Below are positions 8,807 to 16,923 of a DNA stretch of 64,000 nt, piece after piece (positions within the stretch are counted from its first letter, which is position 1; every line of letters begins with the position of its first letter). The stretch covers positions 150,229 through 214,228 of the forward strand of contig NZ_LMRV01000110.1 of assembly GCF_001428245.1 (NCBI RefSeq), read 5' to 3'. The notes beneath the pieces are model-generated. The model saw only the letters and a list, made by a program, of their open reading frames with translations, was not told the DNA's origin and searched no databases. Source of the stretch: Paenibacillus sp. Soil522 (GTDB lineage: Bacteria > Bacillota > Bacilli > Paenibacillales > Paenibacillaceae). A program made the position numbers and the translations under genes.

Positions 8807-8853
8807 AAAAAAGGGGTGCCTAGTAAGTCGTTATGACTTCCGGGGCACCCTTT
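8807..8853. terminator. Bidirectional terminator between converging genes
   Basis: GGGTGCC (8814-8820) pairs with GGCACCC (8844-8850), enclosing an inner stem AAGTC/GACTT. A-run 8807-8812 gives a T-run on the minus strand for the GGDEF gene; the plus strand has only TTT. It lies between the converging nitroreductase and cyclase genes. Confidence 0.75.
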
Positions 8854-8867
8854 GCCGGCTATAGCAG

Positions 8868-9548
8868 TTATCGGATAGGAGCGGTAGTTACTAATTCCGA
8901 TTTTTGTTGATATGACTTTTCATGTTTTATGACATACATATTTTTGTCTGCTATCGTTATCAATTCATCTATCTCCAGCGCATCATTCGGATAAACAGAA
9001 GCGCCTATCGATAGAGAAAGCTCTAAATTAAATTTCATCGACAATTCCAGCAATTGCGCCTCAATTTTACTTTGAATCGTATAAGCATCCATTTTATTTG
9101 TATAGGGGGCAACAATAAGAAATTCATCTCCGCCCCAACGCGTAACAAAAACCGGTTTTTTTGTACAGCCTTTAAAAAGCGCAGCAATACTTTTTAAAAC
9201 GTTATCCCCCATATTATGCCCATATTTGTCATTGATCTGTTTAAAGCGGTCTACGTCCACGACAAATAAACTTAATTGCTTTTTTTTCTGGTCCATCTTT
9301 GCTAGAAGCTTAGGCAATGTATTCAAGGCATATCTCCGGGTATAGCTCTGGGTCAGAAAATCTTTCTCTGAATAAAACTTCGCAATATCATAGTTTTTGC
9401 CTAAAAACCAACCAAATGTAATGTAAAGTATTGCACATGCAATATAGATGTTGTCTATGTTCCCATAGGCCAGATTTGAATAGAAGATTAAGAACATCCA
9501 ACTGATGAATGCCAGTATCGGCAGCCCTATTCTACCGGTGTATTTCAT
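8868..9548 (-). CDS. Small membrane diguanylate cyclase (GGDEF)
   Basis: A 226-aa protein with two membrane helices at about residues 8-55 and a GGDEF domain at about 75-215. The catalytic site RWGGDEF is intact, as are DVDRFKQINDKYGH and SIGASVYP, so it should synthesise c-di-GMP from GTP. The usual RxxD inhibitory site before the motif is missing, so product inhibition is probably absent. The ATG at 9548 is preceded by AGGGG at 10 bases; a longer frame to 9683 has an unlikely N-terminus. No EAL domain or partner gene is adjacent. The two-helix anchor is too short to be a large sensor. Confidence 0.88.
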   Translation of the reverse strand: MKYTGRIGLPILAFISWMFLIFYSNLAYGNIDNIYIACAILYITFGWFLGKNYDIAKFYSEKDFLTQSYTRRYALNTLPKLLAKMDQKKKQLSLFVVDVDRFKQINDKYGHNMGDNVLKSIAALFKGCTKKPVFVTRWGGDEFLIVAPYTNKMDAYTIQSKIEAQLLELSMKFNLELSLSIGASVYPNDALEIDELITIADKNMYVIKHEKSYQQKSELVTTAPIR

Positions 9549-9816
9549 GAATGACCATCCCCTATCCCATGTATGTACTTTGAGCATGTCTGCGGGTATT
9601 GCTAAATATCTCAATCGACTAGAATAGCTCTGTCCTCCGTATCCCACAGACCATGAATTGCGGGGGATGCCACTGCCAACCAAAGTAGGTCATTTTTCCT
9701 AGCTTGCGATGATTACGATTTATTTCGACATATTTCCCGAAAATCCTTTAAGCTGTTTATATTTTTTGTCGATTGCTTGGGTTGCAAGACAGTCAGGTTT
9801 GCTATAAGAGAAAACA

Positions 9817-9857
9817 GAAAAAAGGGATGCCGGTTATCCGTGATAACCAGAATCCCT
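9817..9857 (-). terminator. Terminator of the LysM-GH18 gene
   Basis: On the minus strand AGGGAT pairs with ATCCCT (outer stem) and GGTTAT with ATAACC (inner stem), then a T-run complementary to A at 9818-9823. It lies in the 329-base space between the GH18 gene and the cyclase gene; the rest of that space shows only AT-rich promoter-like sequence. Confidence 0.8.
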
Positions 9858-9877
9858 GTTTATGTAAATAGAGAAAT

Positions 9878-11155
9878 TTAAACAAGCTTTTTAATCGTAA
9901 AGTTTGCATGCAGCGCATACCAGTTTTGCGGGAACGGAACCCCGAGCACCCAGTAGCTGACGCCGCGCAAATGGAATGTTTTTACGATGTTGAACTTGGC
10001 CTGTACGCTCCGGGCATCCTCGAACCAGACGACATGCTCGCGGCCTTCCTTATCATAATAGTTGAAATAGGGCGATTGGCTTTCGGCATCGTATTTGATG
10101 TTCGCACCGTATTGGTTAGCAAGGTTCACCGCTGCTTTCGAACTGACGGTTGACGCCCACTTCGCCCCTTGCACATATGGCAGCGTCCAATCATAGCCGT
10201 ATAACGGCATGCCCATTATGATTTTTTGCGGCGGCATAACACTAAGGGCATAGCTCACCACTTTAACGACTTCATTGAGCGGGGCAACGGCCATGGGATG
10301 GCCGCCGGCCCAGCCCCATTCGTAGGTCATCAACACGACAAAATCAACGATTCGGCCATGTGCCGCATAATCATGCGCCTCGTAGAGCGTGCCTTTCTGA
10401 CCGGCGCTAAGCTTTGGGGCGAGGCAGGTGGATACGAGATAATTTTGCGGATGCAGGCTGTCCACGAGATTTTGCAAGAAAACGTTATACAGCTCGCGGT
10501 CGGCGGGAGGCACGTATTCGAAATCAACATGGAGCGCCCGATAGCCTTTTTGTTTCATCGTCGCGAGAATGTTTGCGATAAGCTGCTGCTGAAGAGCGGG
10601 ATTAGCCAATACGGCATGAGCGATTTCCGGGTTGAAATTGCCATTTTCGAAATTTGAAATGACCATCATCGGAGCCGCGCGCTTCTCGCAGGCTTTATGG
10701 ATAAGGGCTGAATCATCTAAAACCGCAAAGGTGCCGTCCGCCTGTATGCGGTAGCTGAAAGGGCTTAAATACGTTAAGTATGGGCCGAATTCGTCGACGA
10801 TTTCAATGCCGGCGGGCCCGAATTTCTCCGTGTAAGCATTGACCTCGATCGTTGGCCGTGCAGCCTGCGGGATCTCGATCGTCTGTCCGGGGTGGATGAG
10901 GGCGGGATTGGCGATCTGGTTCGCCGCAACCAGCTCCTGAAGCGTAATGCCGTATCGCTGGGCGATCAGCCACAGCGTTTCACCTGCACGTACCTTATGG
11001 CGGCTTACTTCACTCGGAATAATAACCGATTGACCGATGACGAGCATATTCTGATCGTCCATTTCGTTCGCATCAGCGATATCATTTATGAAGACTTCGT
11101 ATTTTTGAGCAAGTTTATAAAGCGAATCGCCCTTTTGCACGACATGAATTTGCAC
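9878..11155 (-). CDS. LysM-GH18 peptidoglycan hydrolase (SleL/YaaH-like)
   Basis: A 425-aa protein with two LysM domains (about residues 2-48 and 52-97) and a glycoside hydrolase 18 domain (about 108-420). The GH18 strand ALHVDFEYVP carries the probable catalytic glutamate, as in spore cortex-lytic N-acetylglucosaminidase SleL/YaaH; GMPLYGYDW and VVWFEDARS are further family marks. No signal peptide is seen, typical of spore-associated YaaH proteins. Translation starts at GTG (11153-11155), with AGGAGG 10 bases upstream. A role in spore germination or cell-wall turnover follows from family, not from neighbours. Confidence 0.9.
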   Translation of the reverse strand: MQIHVVQKGDSLYKLAQKYEVFINDIADANEMDDQNMLVIGQSVIIPSEVSRHKVRAGETLWLIAQRYGITLQELVAANQIANPALIHPGQTIEIPQAARPTIEVNAYTEKFGPAGIEIVDEFGPYLTYLSPFSYRIQADGTFAVLDDSALIHKACEKRAAPMMVISNFENGNFNPEIAHAVLANPALQQQLIANILATMKQKGYRALHVDFEYVPPADRELYNVFLQNLVDSLHPQNYLVSTCLAPKLSAGQKGTLYEAHDYAAHGRIVDFVVLMTYEWGWAGGHPMAVAPLNEVVKVVSYALSVMPPQKIIMGMPLYGYDWTLPYVQGAKWASTVSSKAAVNLANQYGANIKYDAESQSPYFNYYDKEGREHVVWFEDARSVQAKFNIVKTFHLRGVSYWVLGVPFPQNWYALHANFTIKKLV

Positions 11156-11549
11156 CCTTGCCGAACCTCCTTTTCGAATCCAAACCTATTGCCTGCACGG
11201 CTTCGTCGCCTTTTCGCTGCGTATGCCAATAACTCTCCAATATAACCATATTCAAAAAGAACTGTTCCTAGTCAGTTAAATGATAAGGAACGGCTTATGA
11301 TCCAGAGCACTTTCACAAGCCTTCGGCTTCAGGTTGAAGCCGTCTGGATTTTGGGCAGAAAAAAATGCAGCAGGAAGGGGAAGTAATGGCGAGTAATGGG
11401 AATAATACGGGAATAGGAAAGAAATAACGGGTTCGCAGCATGCAAGAATAGCGGCGCGCATAAAAAATACGGTTTGTAAGTCGAATGACAAGAGGTGAAT
11501 CACCTTATTTTGGGTATACAGTACTGAATTTCCGGTTATTTTATTTAAA
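11156..11549. other. Gene-free spacer upstream of the purine control region
   Basis: No convincing gene. ATCCAGA (11300-11306) pairs with TCTGGAT (11344-11350) around an inner AAGCC-TTC-GGCTT hairpin, followed by a short T-rich stretch; this could be a structure or weak terminator. A 75-codon open frame on the minus strand (11276-11503) lacks a ribosome site and looks spurious. Confidence 0.4.
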
Positions 11550-11592
11550 AAAACGAACCTTTATAGAACATTCACTTTTAATGTTCGTATTT
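11550..11592 (+). promoter_or_regulatory. PurR operator (two inverted PurBoxes)
   Basis: The core CGAA (11554-11557) in AAAACGAACCTTTAT and its inverse TTCG (11584-11587) in TTTTAATGTTCGTATT are separated by 26 bases. To my recollection this equals the spacing in the B. subtilis pur operator. The pair ends 2 bases before the -35. PurR would repress here and release on PRPP binding. The purR gene is not in the window. Confidence 0.85.
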
Positions 11593-11594
11593 CA

Positions 11595-11623
11595 TTGACA
11601 GTAGTTTGGGGATTAGATAAACT
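11595..11623 (+). promoter_or_regulatory. Promoter of the purine operon
   Basis: A perfect TTGACA (11595-11600) and, 17 bases on, TAAACT (11618-11623). TAGAAT at 11623-11628 is closer to a -10 consensus but has a 22-base spacer. The operator sits immediately upstream and the guanine aptamer begins about 45 bases downstream. Confidence 0.7.
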
Positions 11624-11673
11624 AGAATAGGTTTGAGACGGAATGATTATTTTCTAATTAATTTCATTTAAAG

Positions 11674-11746
11674 TCATCTCGTATATATTTGGGATAAGGC
11701 CCGAATGTTTCTACCCGGAAACCTTAATTTTCGGACTACGAGCAAG
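11674..11746 (+). ncRNA. Guanine riboswitch aptamer (purine class)
   Basis: The three-way junction can be drawn completely. P1 is CTCGTA (11678-11683) with TACGAG (11737-11742). P2 is TTTGGG with CCCGAA closing loop ATAAGG. J2/3 is TGTTTCTACC, near the consensus. P3 is CCGGAAA with TTTTCGG closing loop CCTTAAT. The base just before the 3' strand of P1 is C (11736), the position that pairs with the ligand, so guanine/hypoxanthine rather than adenine is read. It should switch the purine operon off when guanine is abundant. Confidence 0.93.
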
Positions 11747-12105
11747 ATGAAACGACAAGCGAGACCGAGCCTCATGAATCGGCTGACGATAGCAAGGTTC
11801 GGATCTCCATAAAGCAAGTTCTCAGCATATAGATGCCCTTTCAATTGGACATAGGTTGCCTCTCTTACGGGGCAGCCTACTGTTGTCTCCCGGGCATTGC
11901 GGCGCAGCTTGCAGGTTTCATCGAAGTGAAGCTTGATTGGCCTCGGATTCGCAAGAATGCAGGCCAGTTCCTTACGCTTCCGCTCCGGTCCTGCGGCATC
12001 CTCCATAATATGGTTGCTGGCGGGCTTTTTCTATTTTTGTTGCTTTAAGTCATTTAGCTGGTTTAAATGGTTTATCATCTTATATATGAAAGTGGGTTTG
12101 ATCGC
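11747..12105 (+). promoter_or_regulatory. Long structured leader between riboswitch and purE
   Basis: About 360 bases, far longer than a simple expression platform needs. Stems visible: GAGACCGA-type arm (11761-11768) with GGTTCGGATCTC (11796-11807); ATGCCC (11833-11838) with GGGCAT (11892-11897), enclosing TAGGTTGCC (11852-11860) with GGCAGCCTA (11871-11879); TTGGCCT (11937-11943) with AGGCCAG (11961-11967), capped by ATTC-GCAA-GAAT. A U-rich stretch at 12025-12038 could end a terminator in which CTGGC (12017-12021) captures GCCAG (11963-11967). Open frames on both strands here look like by-products. Confidence 0.55.
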
Positions 12106-12591
12106 ATGTCTGCGAAGGTGGGCGTCATCATGGGCAGCAAATCGGATTGGGATACAATGAAACTAGCCTGCGACGTTCTGGAGGAATTGCAAATTCCTTA
12201 TGAGAAAAAGGTCGTTTCGGCGCATCGGACGCCGGATTTAATGTTTGAATACGCGGAAACTGCAGTAGAACGCGGGCTTAAGGTGATTATCGCCGGGGCT
12301 GGCGGAGCTGCACATTTACCCGGCATGGTCGCTGCGAAGACGATTTTGCCGGTTATTGGCGTTCCCGTGAAATCATCGAATTTGAGCGGGCTTGATTCTC
12401 TGCTCTCCATCGTTCAAATGCCGGGCGGTATTCCGGTAGCAACGGTTGCGATCGGCAATGCGGGCGGAACGAACGCGGGACTGCTTGCAGCGCAAATGCT
12501 CGGAGCATTCGATCCGGAGGTGCAAGCGCGCGTGGAAGCGCGCCGCGAGCGCATCAAACAGGAAGTGCTGGAAAGCAGTGAAACGCTATGA
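12106..12591 (+). CDS. purE: N5-carboxyaminoimidazole ribonucleotide mutase
   Basis: A 161-aa class I PurE, which moves the carboxylate of N5-CAIR to C4 giving CAIR. Family marks are GVIMGSKSDWDTM, SAHRTPDLM and AGAGGAAHLPGM. The ATG at 12106 gives the normal length; GTGGG upstream is a modest ribosome site, and the frame from 12067 adds an unlikely extension. It is the first gene of the purine operon, under PurR and guanine riboswitch control, and overlaps purK by 4 bases. Confidence 0.95.
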   Translation: MSAKVGVIMGSKSDWDTMKLACDVLEELQIPYEKKVVSAHRTPDLMFEYAETAVERGLKVIIAGAGGAAHLPGMVAAKTILPVIGVPVKSSNLSGLDSLLSIVQMPGGIPVATVAIGNAGGTNAGLLAAQMLGAFDPEVQARVEARRERIKQEVLESSETL

Positions 12592-13763
12592 GCAATGATT
12601 CGGACAAGCAGCAGGCGAAGACGCTGCTGCCGGGCGGCACGATCGGCATCCTTGGCGGCGGCCAGCTTGGCCGGATGATGGCGAATGCGGGCAGTGCGAT
12701 GGGCTACCGGTTCATCGCGCTTGACCCGACGCCGGATTCGCCGGCAGGACAGGTGACGGAGCAAATCGTTGCGGCCTACGACAATCGCGAGGCGGCCCGT
12801 GAGCTTGCAAAGCGTTCGGATGTCATTACGTACGAATTTGAAAATGTAGACGCCGGCGTGGCAGCGATGCTAATGGCTGAATCGTATGTGCCGCAAGGCA
12901 GCGAGCTGCTATATACGACGCAGCATCGGCTGCGCGAGAAGCGAGCAATCGAAGCGGCCGGGGTGCGGGTTGCTCCGTATCGCGAAATTCGCAGTACGGA
13001 CGAGCTTCGGGAGGCCGTCGCAGCCTTCGGTATGCCATGCGTGCTGAAGACGGCTATGGGCGGCTATGACGGCAAGGGTCAGTGGGTCATCCGCAGCGCA
13101 GATGAAATCGAGGAAGCGTACGATACGCTCTCGCGCGCGAAAGTCCAGCTTGTGCTCGAGCAGTTTATCCGCTTCGACAAGGAATTATCGGTTATAGCGG
13201 CGAGAAATCCGCAGGGTGAAATAAAAGCTTTCCCTGTTGCGGAAAATATACACGTCGATAATATATTGCATTTGTCTATCGTTCCCGCAAGAATCAGCAC
13301 GGATCTGCAGCGTGAAGCGGAACGGCTGGCGATGCGGATTGCTGAGGGACTTGGGGTAGTCGGCTTGATTGCAGTGGAGCTGTTTGTTACAGCGGAAGGC
13401 GAGCTGTTCGTGAACGAGCTTGCGCCTCGCCCGCATAACAGCGGACACTACACGATGGAGGCTTGCCGGACGTCGCAGTTTGAGCAGCATGTTCGCGCCG
13501 TATGCAATCTGCCGCTTGGCGATACGACGCTGATGAGTCCGGTCGTAATGGTCAATGTGCTCGGCCAGCATGTTGAACCGCTTCTTGCGCGGATGGGACG
13601 CCTTGATGAATCGGCTGAGCGACTGAAGGTGTCGCCGAAGGTGCATTTGTACGGGAAGAAGGAAGCAGTTGTGAAGCGGAAGATGGGACATGTCAACGTT
13701 CTGGCAGAGAATACGGACGCTGCACTTAGCTGGATTGAAGAAACAACTATTTGGAAGGTGTGA
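12588..13763 (+). CDS. purK: N5-carboxyaminoimidazole ribonucleotide synthase
   Basis: A 391-aa ATP-grasp enzyme that makes N5-CAIR from AIR, ATP and bicarbonate, feeding PurE. Seen are the N-terminal dinucleotide-like GGTIGILGGGQLGRMM, the ATP-grasp core with LKTAMGGYDGKGQW, VLEQFIRFDKELSV, and the C-terminal ELAPRPHNSGHYT. Its ATG overlaps the purE stop (ATGA), so translation is coupled. Length and domains are normal. Confidence 0.95.
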   Translation: MSNDSDKQQAKTLLPGGTIGILGGGQLGRMMANAGSAMGYRFIALDPTPDSPAGQVTEQIVAAYDNREAARELAKRSDVITYEFENVDAGVAAMLMAESYVPQGSELLYTTQHRLREKRAIEAAGVRVAPYREIRSTDELREAVAAFGMPCVLKTAMGGYDGKGQWVIRSADEIEEAYDTLSRAKVQLVLEQFIRFDKELSVIAARNPQGEIKAFPVAENIHVDNILHLSIVPARISTDLQREAERLAMRIAEGLGVVGLIAVELFVTAEGELFVNELAPRPHNSGHYTMEACRTSQFEQHVRAVCNLPLGDTTLMSPVVMVNVLGQHVEPLLARMGRLDESAERLKVSPKVHLYGKKEAVVKRKMGHVNVLAENTDAALSWIEETTIWKV

Positions 13764-13770
13764 ATAATTA

Positions 13771-15066
13771 ATGTTAGAGCGTTACAGCAGACCGGAAATG
13801 AGAGAGATTTGGACAGAGGAAAACAAATTTAGAGCATGGCTGGAGGTTGAGCTTTGCGCATGCGAGGCTTGGTCCGAGCTGGGTGCTATACCGAAGGAAG
13901 ACGTAGTGGCGCTTCGCGCTTCCGCTGACTTCGACATTGACCGCATTTACGAAATCGAGCAGGATACCCGCCATGACGTAATCGCGTTTACGCGCGCTGT
14001 ATCGGAGAAAGCGGGCCCGGAGGGCAAATGGGTGCATTACGGCCTGACTTCCACAGACGTTGTGGATACAGCGATCGGCTACCTGCTGCTTCAAGCGAAC
14101 GAAATTCTCGTCAAAGACATCGAGCGTTTTATCGAAATTTTGAAAAACAAAGCGCTGCAATACAAAGATACGCCAATGATGGGCCGTACGCACGGCGTGC
14201 ATGCGCAGCCAACGACCTTCGGTCTGAAAATGGCGCTTTGGTACGAGGAAATGAAGCGTAACCTGGAGCGTTTCCACCATGCCGCTCAGGGCGTGCAGTT
14301 CGGTAAAATGTCCGGCGCCGTAGGAACCTTCGCAGACATCGATCCATTTGTTGAAGAGTTCGTTTGTAAGAAGCTCGGCATTTCCGCCGCTCCAATCTCG
14401 ACACAAACGCTTCAGCGTGACCGTCATGCTGAATATATGGCGACATTGGCGCTAGTCGCTTCGTCGCTCGACAAATTCGCAACCGAAATCCGCGCTTTGC
14501 AGAAGAGTGAATTCCGTGAAGTCGAAGAGCCGTTCGCGAAAGGTCAAAAAGGTTCTTCCGCAATGCCGCATAAGCGCAACCCGATCGGCTGCGAGAACAT
14601 TTCCGGCTTGGCCCGCGTTATTCGCGGACATATGGTCACAGCTTATGAGAATGTAACACTCTGGCATGAACGCGATATTAGCCACTCGTCCGTTGAACGT
14701 ATTATTTTGCCGGATGCAACGATGCTGCTTAACTACATGCTGAACCGTTTGGGCAATATCATCAACAACCTGACTGTGTTCCCGGAAAACATGAAGCGCA
14801 ACATGCAAGCGACATACGGCGTACCGTTCTCGGGACGCGTTTTGACAAAGCTGATCGATAAGGGCTTTAGCCGTGAGAAAGCTTATGACACGGTGCAGCC
14901 GCGCGCGATGCAGGCTTGGGAAACCCAACGCCAATTCCGCGATATCATCGGCGAGACCGAGGAAATTACGAGCGTGCTGACTGCCGAAGAAATCGATGAT
15001 GCTTTCAATCCGGCATGGCATTTGAAGCATGTCAATACGATTTTCACACGTTTGGGATTGATCTAA
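13771..15066 (+). CDS. purB: Adenylosuccinate lyase
   Basis: A 431-aa enzyme of the fumarase/aspartase superfamily, acting twice in purine synthesis: SAICAR to AICAR and adenylosuccinate to AMP, releasing fumarate. The superfamily signature GSSAMPHKRNPIGCEN carries the flexible catalytic loop; GLTSTDVVDTA and GRTHGVHAQPT supply further active-site residues. Seven bases separate it from purK. No anomalies seen. Confidence 0.96.
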   Translation: MLERYSRPEMREIWTEENKFRAWLEVELCACEAWSELGAIPKEDVVALRASADFDIDRIYEIEQDTRHDVIAFTRAVSEKAGPEGKWVHYGLTSTDVVDTAIGYLLLQANEILVKDIERFIEILKNKALQYKDTPMMGRTHGVHAQPTTFGLKMALWYEEMKRNLERFHHAAQGVQFGKMSGAVGTFADIDPFVEEFVCKKLGISAAPISTQTLQRDRHAEYMATLALVASSLDKFATEIRALQKSEFREVEEPFAKGQKGSSAMPHKRNPIGCENISGLARVIRGHMVTAYENVTLWHERDISHSSVERIILPDATMLLNYMLNRLGNIINNLTVFPENMKRNMQATYGVPFSGRVLTKLIDKGFSREKAYDTVQPRAMQAWETQRQFRDIIGETEEITSVLTAEEIDDAFNPAWHLKHVNTIFTRLGLI

Positions 15067-15081
15067 GGGGAGGCTGGCCTG

Positions 15082-15981
15082 ATGACTGCACCAACGCAAG
15101 CACTATCGACGGCTGTCGATTATATTAAAGCTCCGCTAATTTACAAAGGCAAGGTCCGTGAGCTTTACGATCTGGGCGAGCATCTCCTGATCGTCGTAAC
15201 CGACCGCATCTCCGCGTTCGACTACGTGCTTGACCCGGCCGTTCCCGACAAAGGCAACGTTTTGAACCGGCTATCCGCTTATTGGTTCGAGCAAACGGCC
15301 GATATTCAAGTCAATCACGTCGTTCATACCGATGTAGAGAAGCTTGGCGACCTCGTAACGGAGCCCGAGCTGCTGAAAAATCGTATTATGGTTACGCGCA
15401 AAGCGGAGCGTATCGATATCGAATGTGTCGTTCGAGGCTATATCACGGGCGGCGGTTGGAGACAATACCAGCAAACGTCTGCGATCAACGGAATTGGGCT
15501 TCCGGCTGGCTTGCGCAAAAACGAACGTTTTCCTGCGCCCATCTTCACGCCGGCAGCGAAAAACGACGTAGGCCACGACGAGGACATCCCGTTCGAGAAA
15601 ATGGCGGAAATGGTCGGCGCTGAGCTCGCTGAAGAGCTGCGCGACCGCAGCATCAAGCTGTACGAATTTGCTCACGGCTATTGCGCCGAGCACGGAATTA
15701 TTCTTGCCGATTGTAAATTCGAATTCGGACTAATTGACGGTAAAGTCATCCTGATCGACGAAATCTTTACGCCGGATTCCTCTCGTTTCTGGGCCGAAGG
15801 AAACTACGCCCTGGACATCGAGATCGACAGCATGGACAAAGAACCGGTGCGCACGTACCTGCTCGGCTCCGACTGGGACCGCGACAGCAAGCCGGCGCCA
15901 TTGCCTGAATCGGTAGTAGCCGAAACGACGGCCCGCTACCGTGACATCTACCGCCGTCTGACTGGCGTTGAGCTGGCGTAA
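15082..15981 (+). CDS. purC: SAICAR synthetase, long form
   Basis: A 299-aa phosphoribosylaminoimidazole-succinocarboxamide synthase, joining CAIR and aspartate with ATP. Seen are YKGKVRELYDLG, VVTDRISAFDYVL, the VVRGYITGGGWRQY segment, DCKFEFG and DEIFTPDSSRFW. It is about 60 residues longer than the roughly 240-aa Bacillus form and has the plan of the longer SAICAR synthetase branch. GGGGAGG stands 8 bases before the ATG. Unusually for a pur operon, nearly 700 bases follow before purS. Confidence 0.95.
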   Translation: MTAPTQALSTAVDYIKAPLIYKGKVRELYDLGEHLLIVVTDRISAFDYVLDPAVPDKGNVLNRLSAYWFEQTADIQVNHVVHTDVEKLGDLVTEPELLKNRIMVTRKAERIDIECVVRGYITGGGWRQYQQTSAINGIGLPAGLRKNERFPAPIFTPAAKNDVGHDEDIPFEKMAEMVGAELAEELRDRSIKLYEFAHGYCAEHGIILADCKFEFGLIDGKVILIDEIFTPDSSRFWAEGNYALDIEIDSMDKEPVRTYLLGSDWDRDSKPAPLPESVVAETTARYRDIYRRLTGVELA

Positions 15982-16469
15982 TGGCTGCTCTCAAAGCACG
16001 TGCCGCTCGTTGAGCGGCATGAGCGGCTTGAATTGCGGTAAATAAAGGCGCTATTCCTTAAGCAGCGTATGCGATTAGTGAAGTAACGGTAATTAACGGC
16101 CTTATTTGGTACAAAATCGAGCTAGGACGCCGAAACGAGCCATATAACGCCTCAAATGACCGCTAATCTCAGCTAATCAGCAACTTCACTTTAAATAACG
16201 CCAACATATACCGCTAATCTACATGGGCAACCAAGGAACGTTTAGCTCGCACAGCAGGCTGAGTTCAACATAAACAACGTCAAGCGAAAGCGACGGCGCT
16301 GACAAAGGGGCGCCATATTGCTTGCAGCAAGGCAGGCAGTCAGCGAGAGCGCTGCTGCACCCCATAAATTTCAAAGCGGCCAGCGCAAGCACAGGCTGTA
16401 CAATCAACAGGCGGCCAGCAATAGCGCGGCCGCCCCCAAATTGCTTCACCGACCACCCTCGCGTAGGGT
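15982..16469. other. Gene-free part of the purC-purS gap
   Basis: No credible coding frame with a ribosome site. Recurrent short motifs (CCGCTAATCT at about 16151 and 16210; GCGGCCAGC near 16375 and 16412) and small GC-rich hairpins such as CAGCG-AGAG-CGCTG near 16338 give it a repeat-like character. It leads directly into the 169-bp near-palindrome. Confidence 0.5.
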
Positions 16470-16638
16470 TTTATGAAAATGTGTGAGCTCAGAGAGCGGG
16501 GAGTTGTTGCCGCAGAGCGACAGCGATCGCTTCTTGAAGCCGGGAAATTACCGCATAGCGTGTAATCAAAATTTCCCGGCTTCGAAAGCGGCGAAGGCAA
16601 TAACCCCCGCGCCCGAGCGGCCATCACATTTCCATAAA
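16470..16638. repeat. 169-bp nested imperfect palindrome in the purine operon
   Basis: Paired arms run from outside in: 16470-16483 with 16625-16638 (14 bases, one mismatch); GCGGGG (16496-16501) with CCCCGC (16605-16610); GTTGTTGCC (16503-16511) with GGCAATAAC (16596-16604, one wobble); GAAGCCGGGAAAT (16536-16548) with ATTTCCCGGCTTC (16571-16583, perfect). The apex contains CGC-ATA-GCG. It could be a MITE-like insertion or an RNA processing or attenuation structure. No transposase lies next to it. Confidence 0.75.
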
Positions 16639-16676
16639 TCTGCAGCGAGAAAAACTCACATTTTCAGGAGGCTATT

Positions 16677-16919
16677 ATGAAGGCAACCGTCTACGTCACC
16701 ATCAAGCAAAACGTTTTGGATCCACAAGGAACAGCTGTACAAGGCGCGCTTCACACACTCGGCTTCTCCGAAGTCGAAAAAGTACGCATCGGCAAATATT
16801 TGGAAGTTGAGCTTGATACAACTGACCGCGCAGAAGCGGAAGTACGCATCAAAGCAATGTGCGAGAAGCTGTTCGCGAACACGGTTGTAGAAGATTACCG
16901 TTTTGAGCTGGAGGGATAA
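16677..16919 (+). CDS. purS: Phosphoribosylformylglycinamidine synthase subunit PurS
   Basis: An 80-aa protein that bridges PurL and PurQ in the FGAM synthetase complex and helps channel ammonia. The sequence has the usual MKATVYVTIKQNVLDPQG start, HTLGFSEVEKVRIGKY and a C-terminal VVEDYRFEL. AGGAGG at 16666-16671 is a very strong ribosome site. The nine bases just before it (16657-16665) are complementary to the outer arm of the upstream palindrome, so access to this site might be modulated. Confidence 0.95.
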   Translation: MKATVYVTIKQNVLDPQGTAVQGALHTLGFSEVEKVRIGKYLEVELDTTDRAEAEVRIKAMCEKLFANTVVEDYRFELEG

Positions 16920-16923
16920 GGCG

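Noticed and set aside
11674..12006. 110-codon minus-strand frame opposite the riboswitch leader
   Set aside because: It has no ribosome site, lies opposite the riboswitch and its leader, and its sequence matches no family; the paired arms of the RNA explain the open frame.
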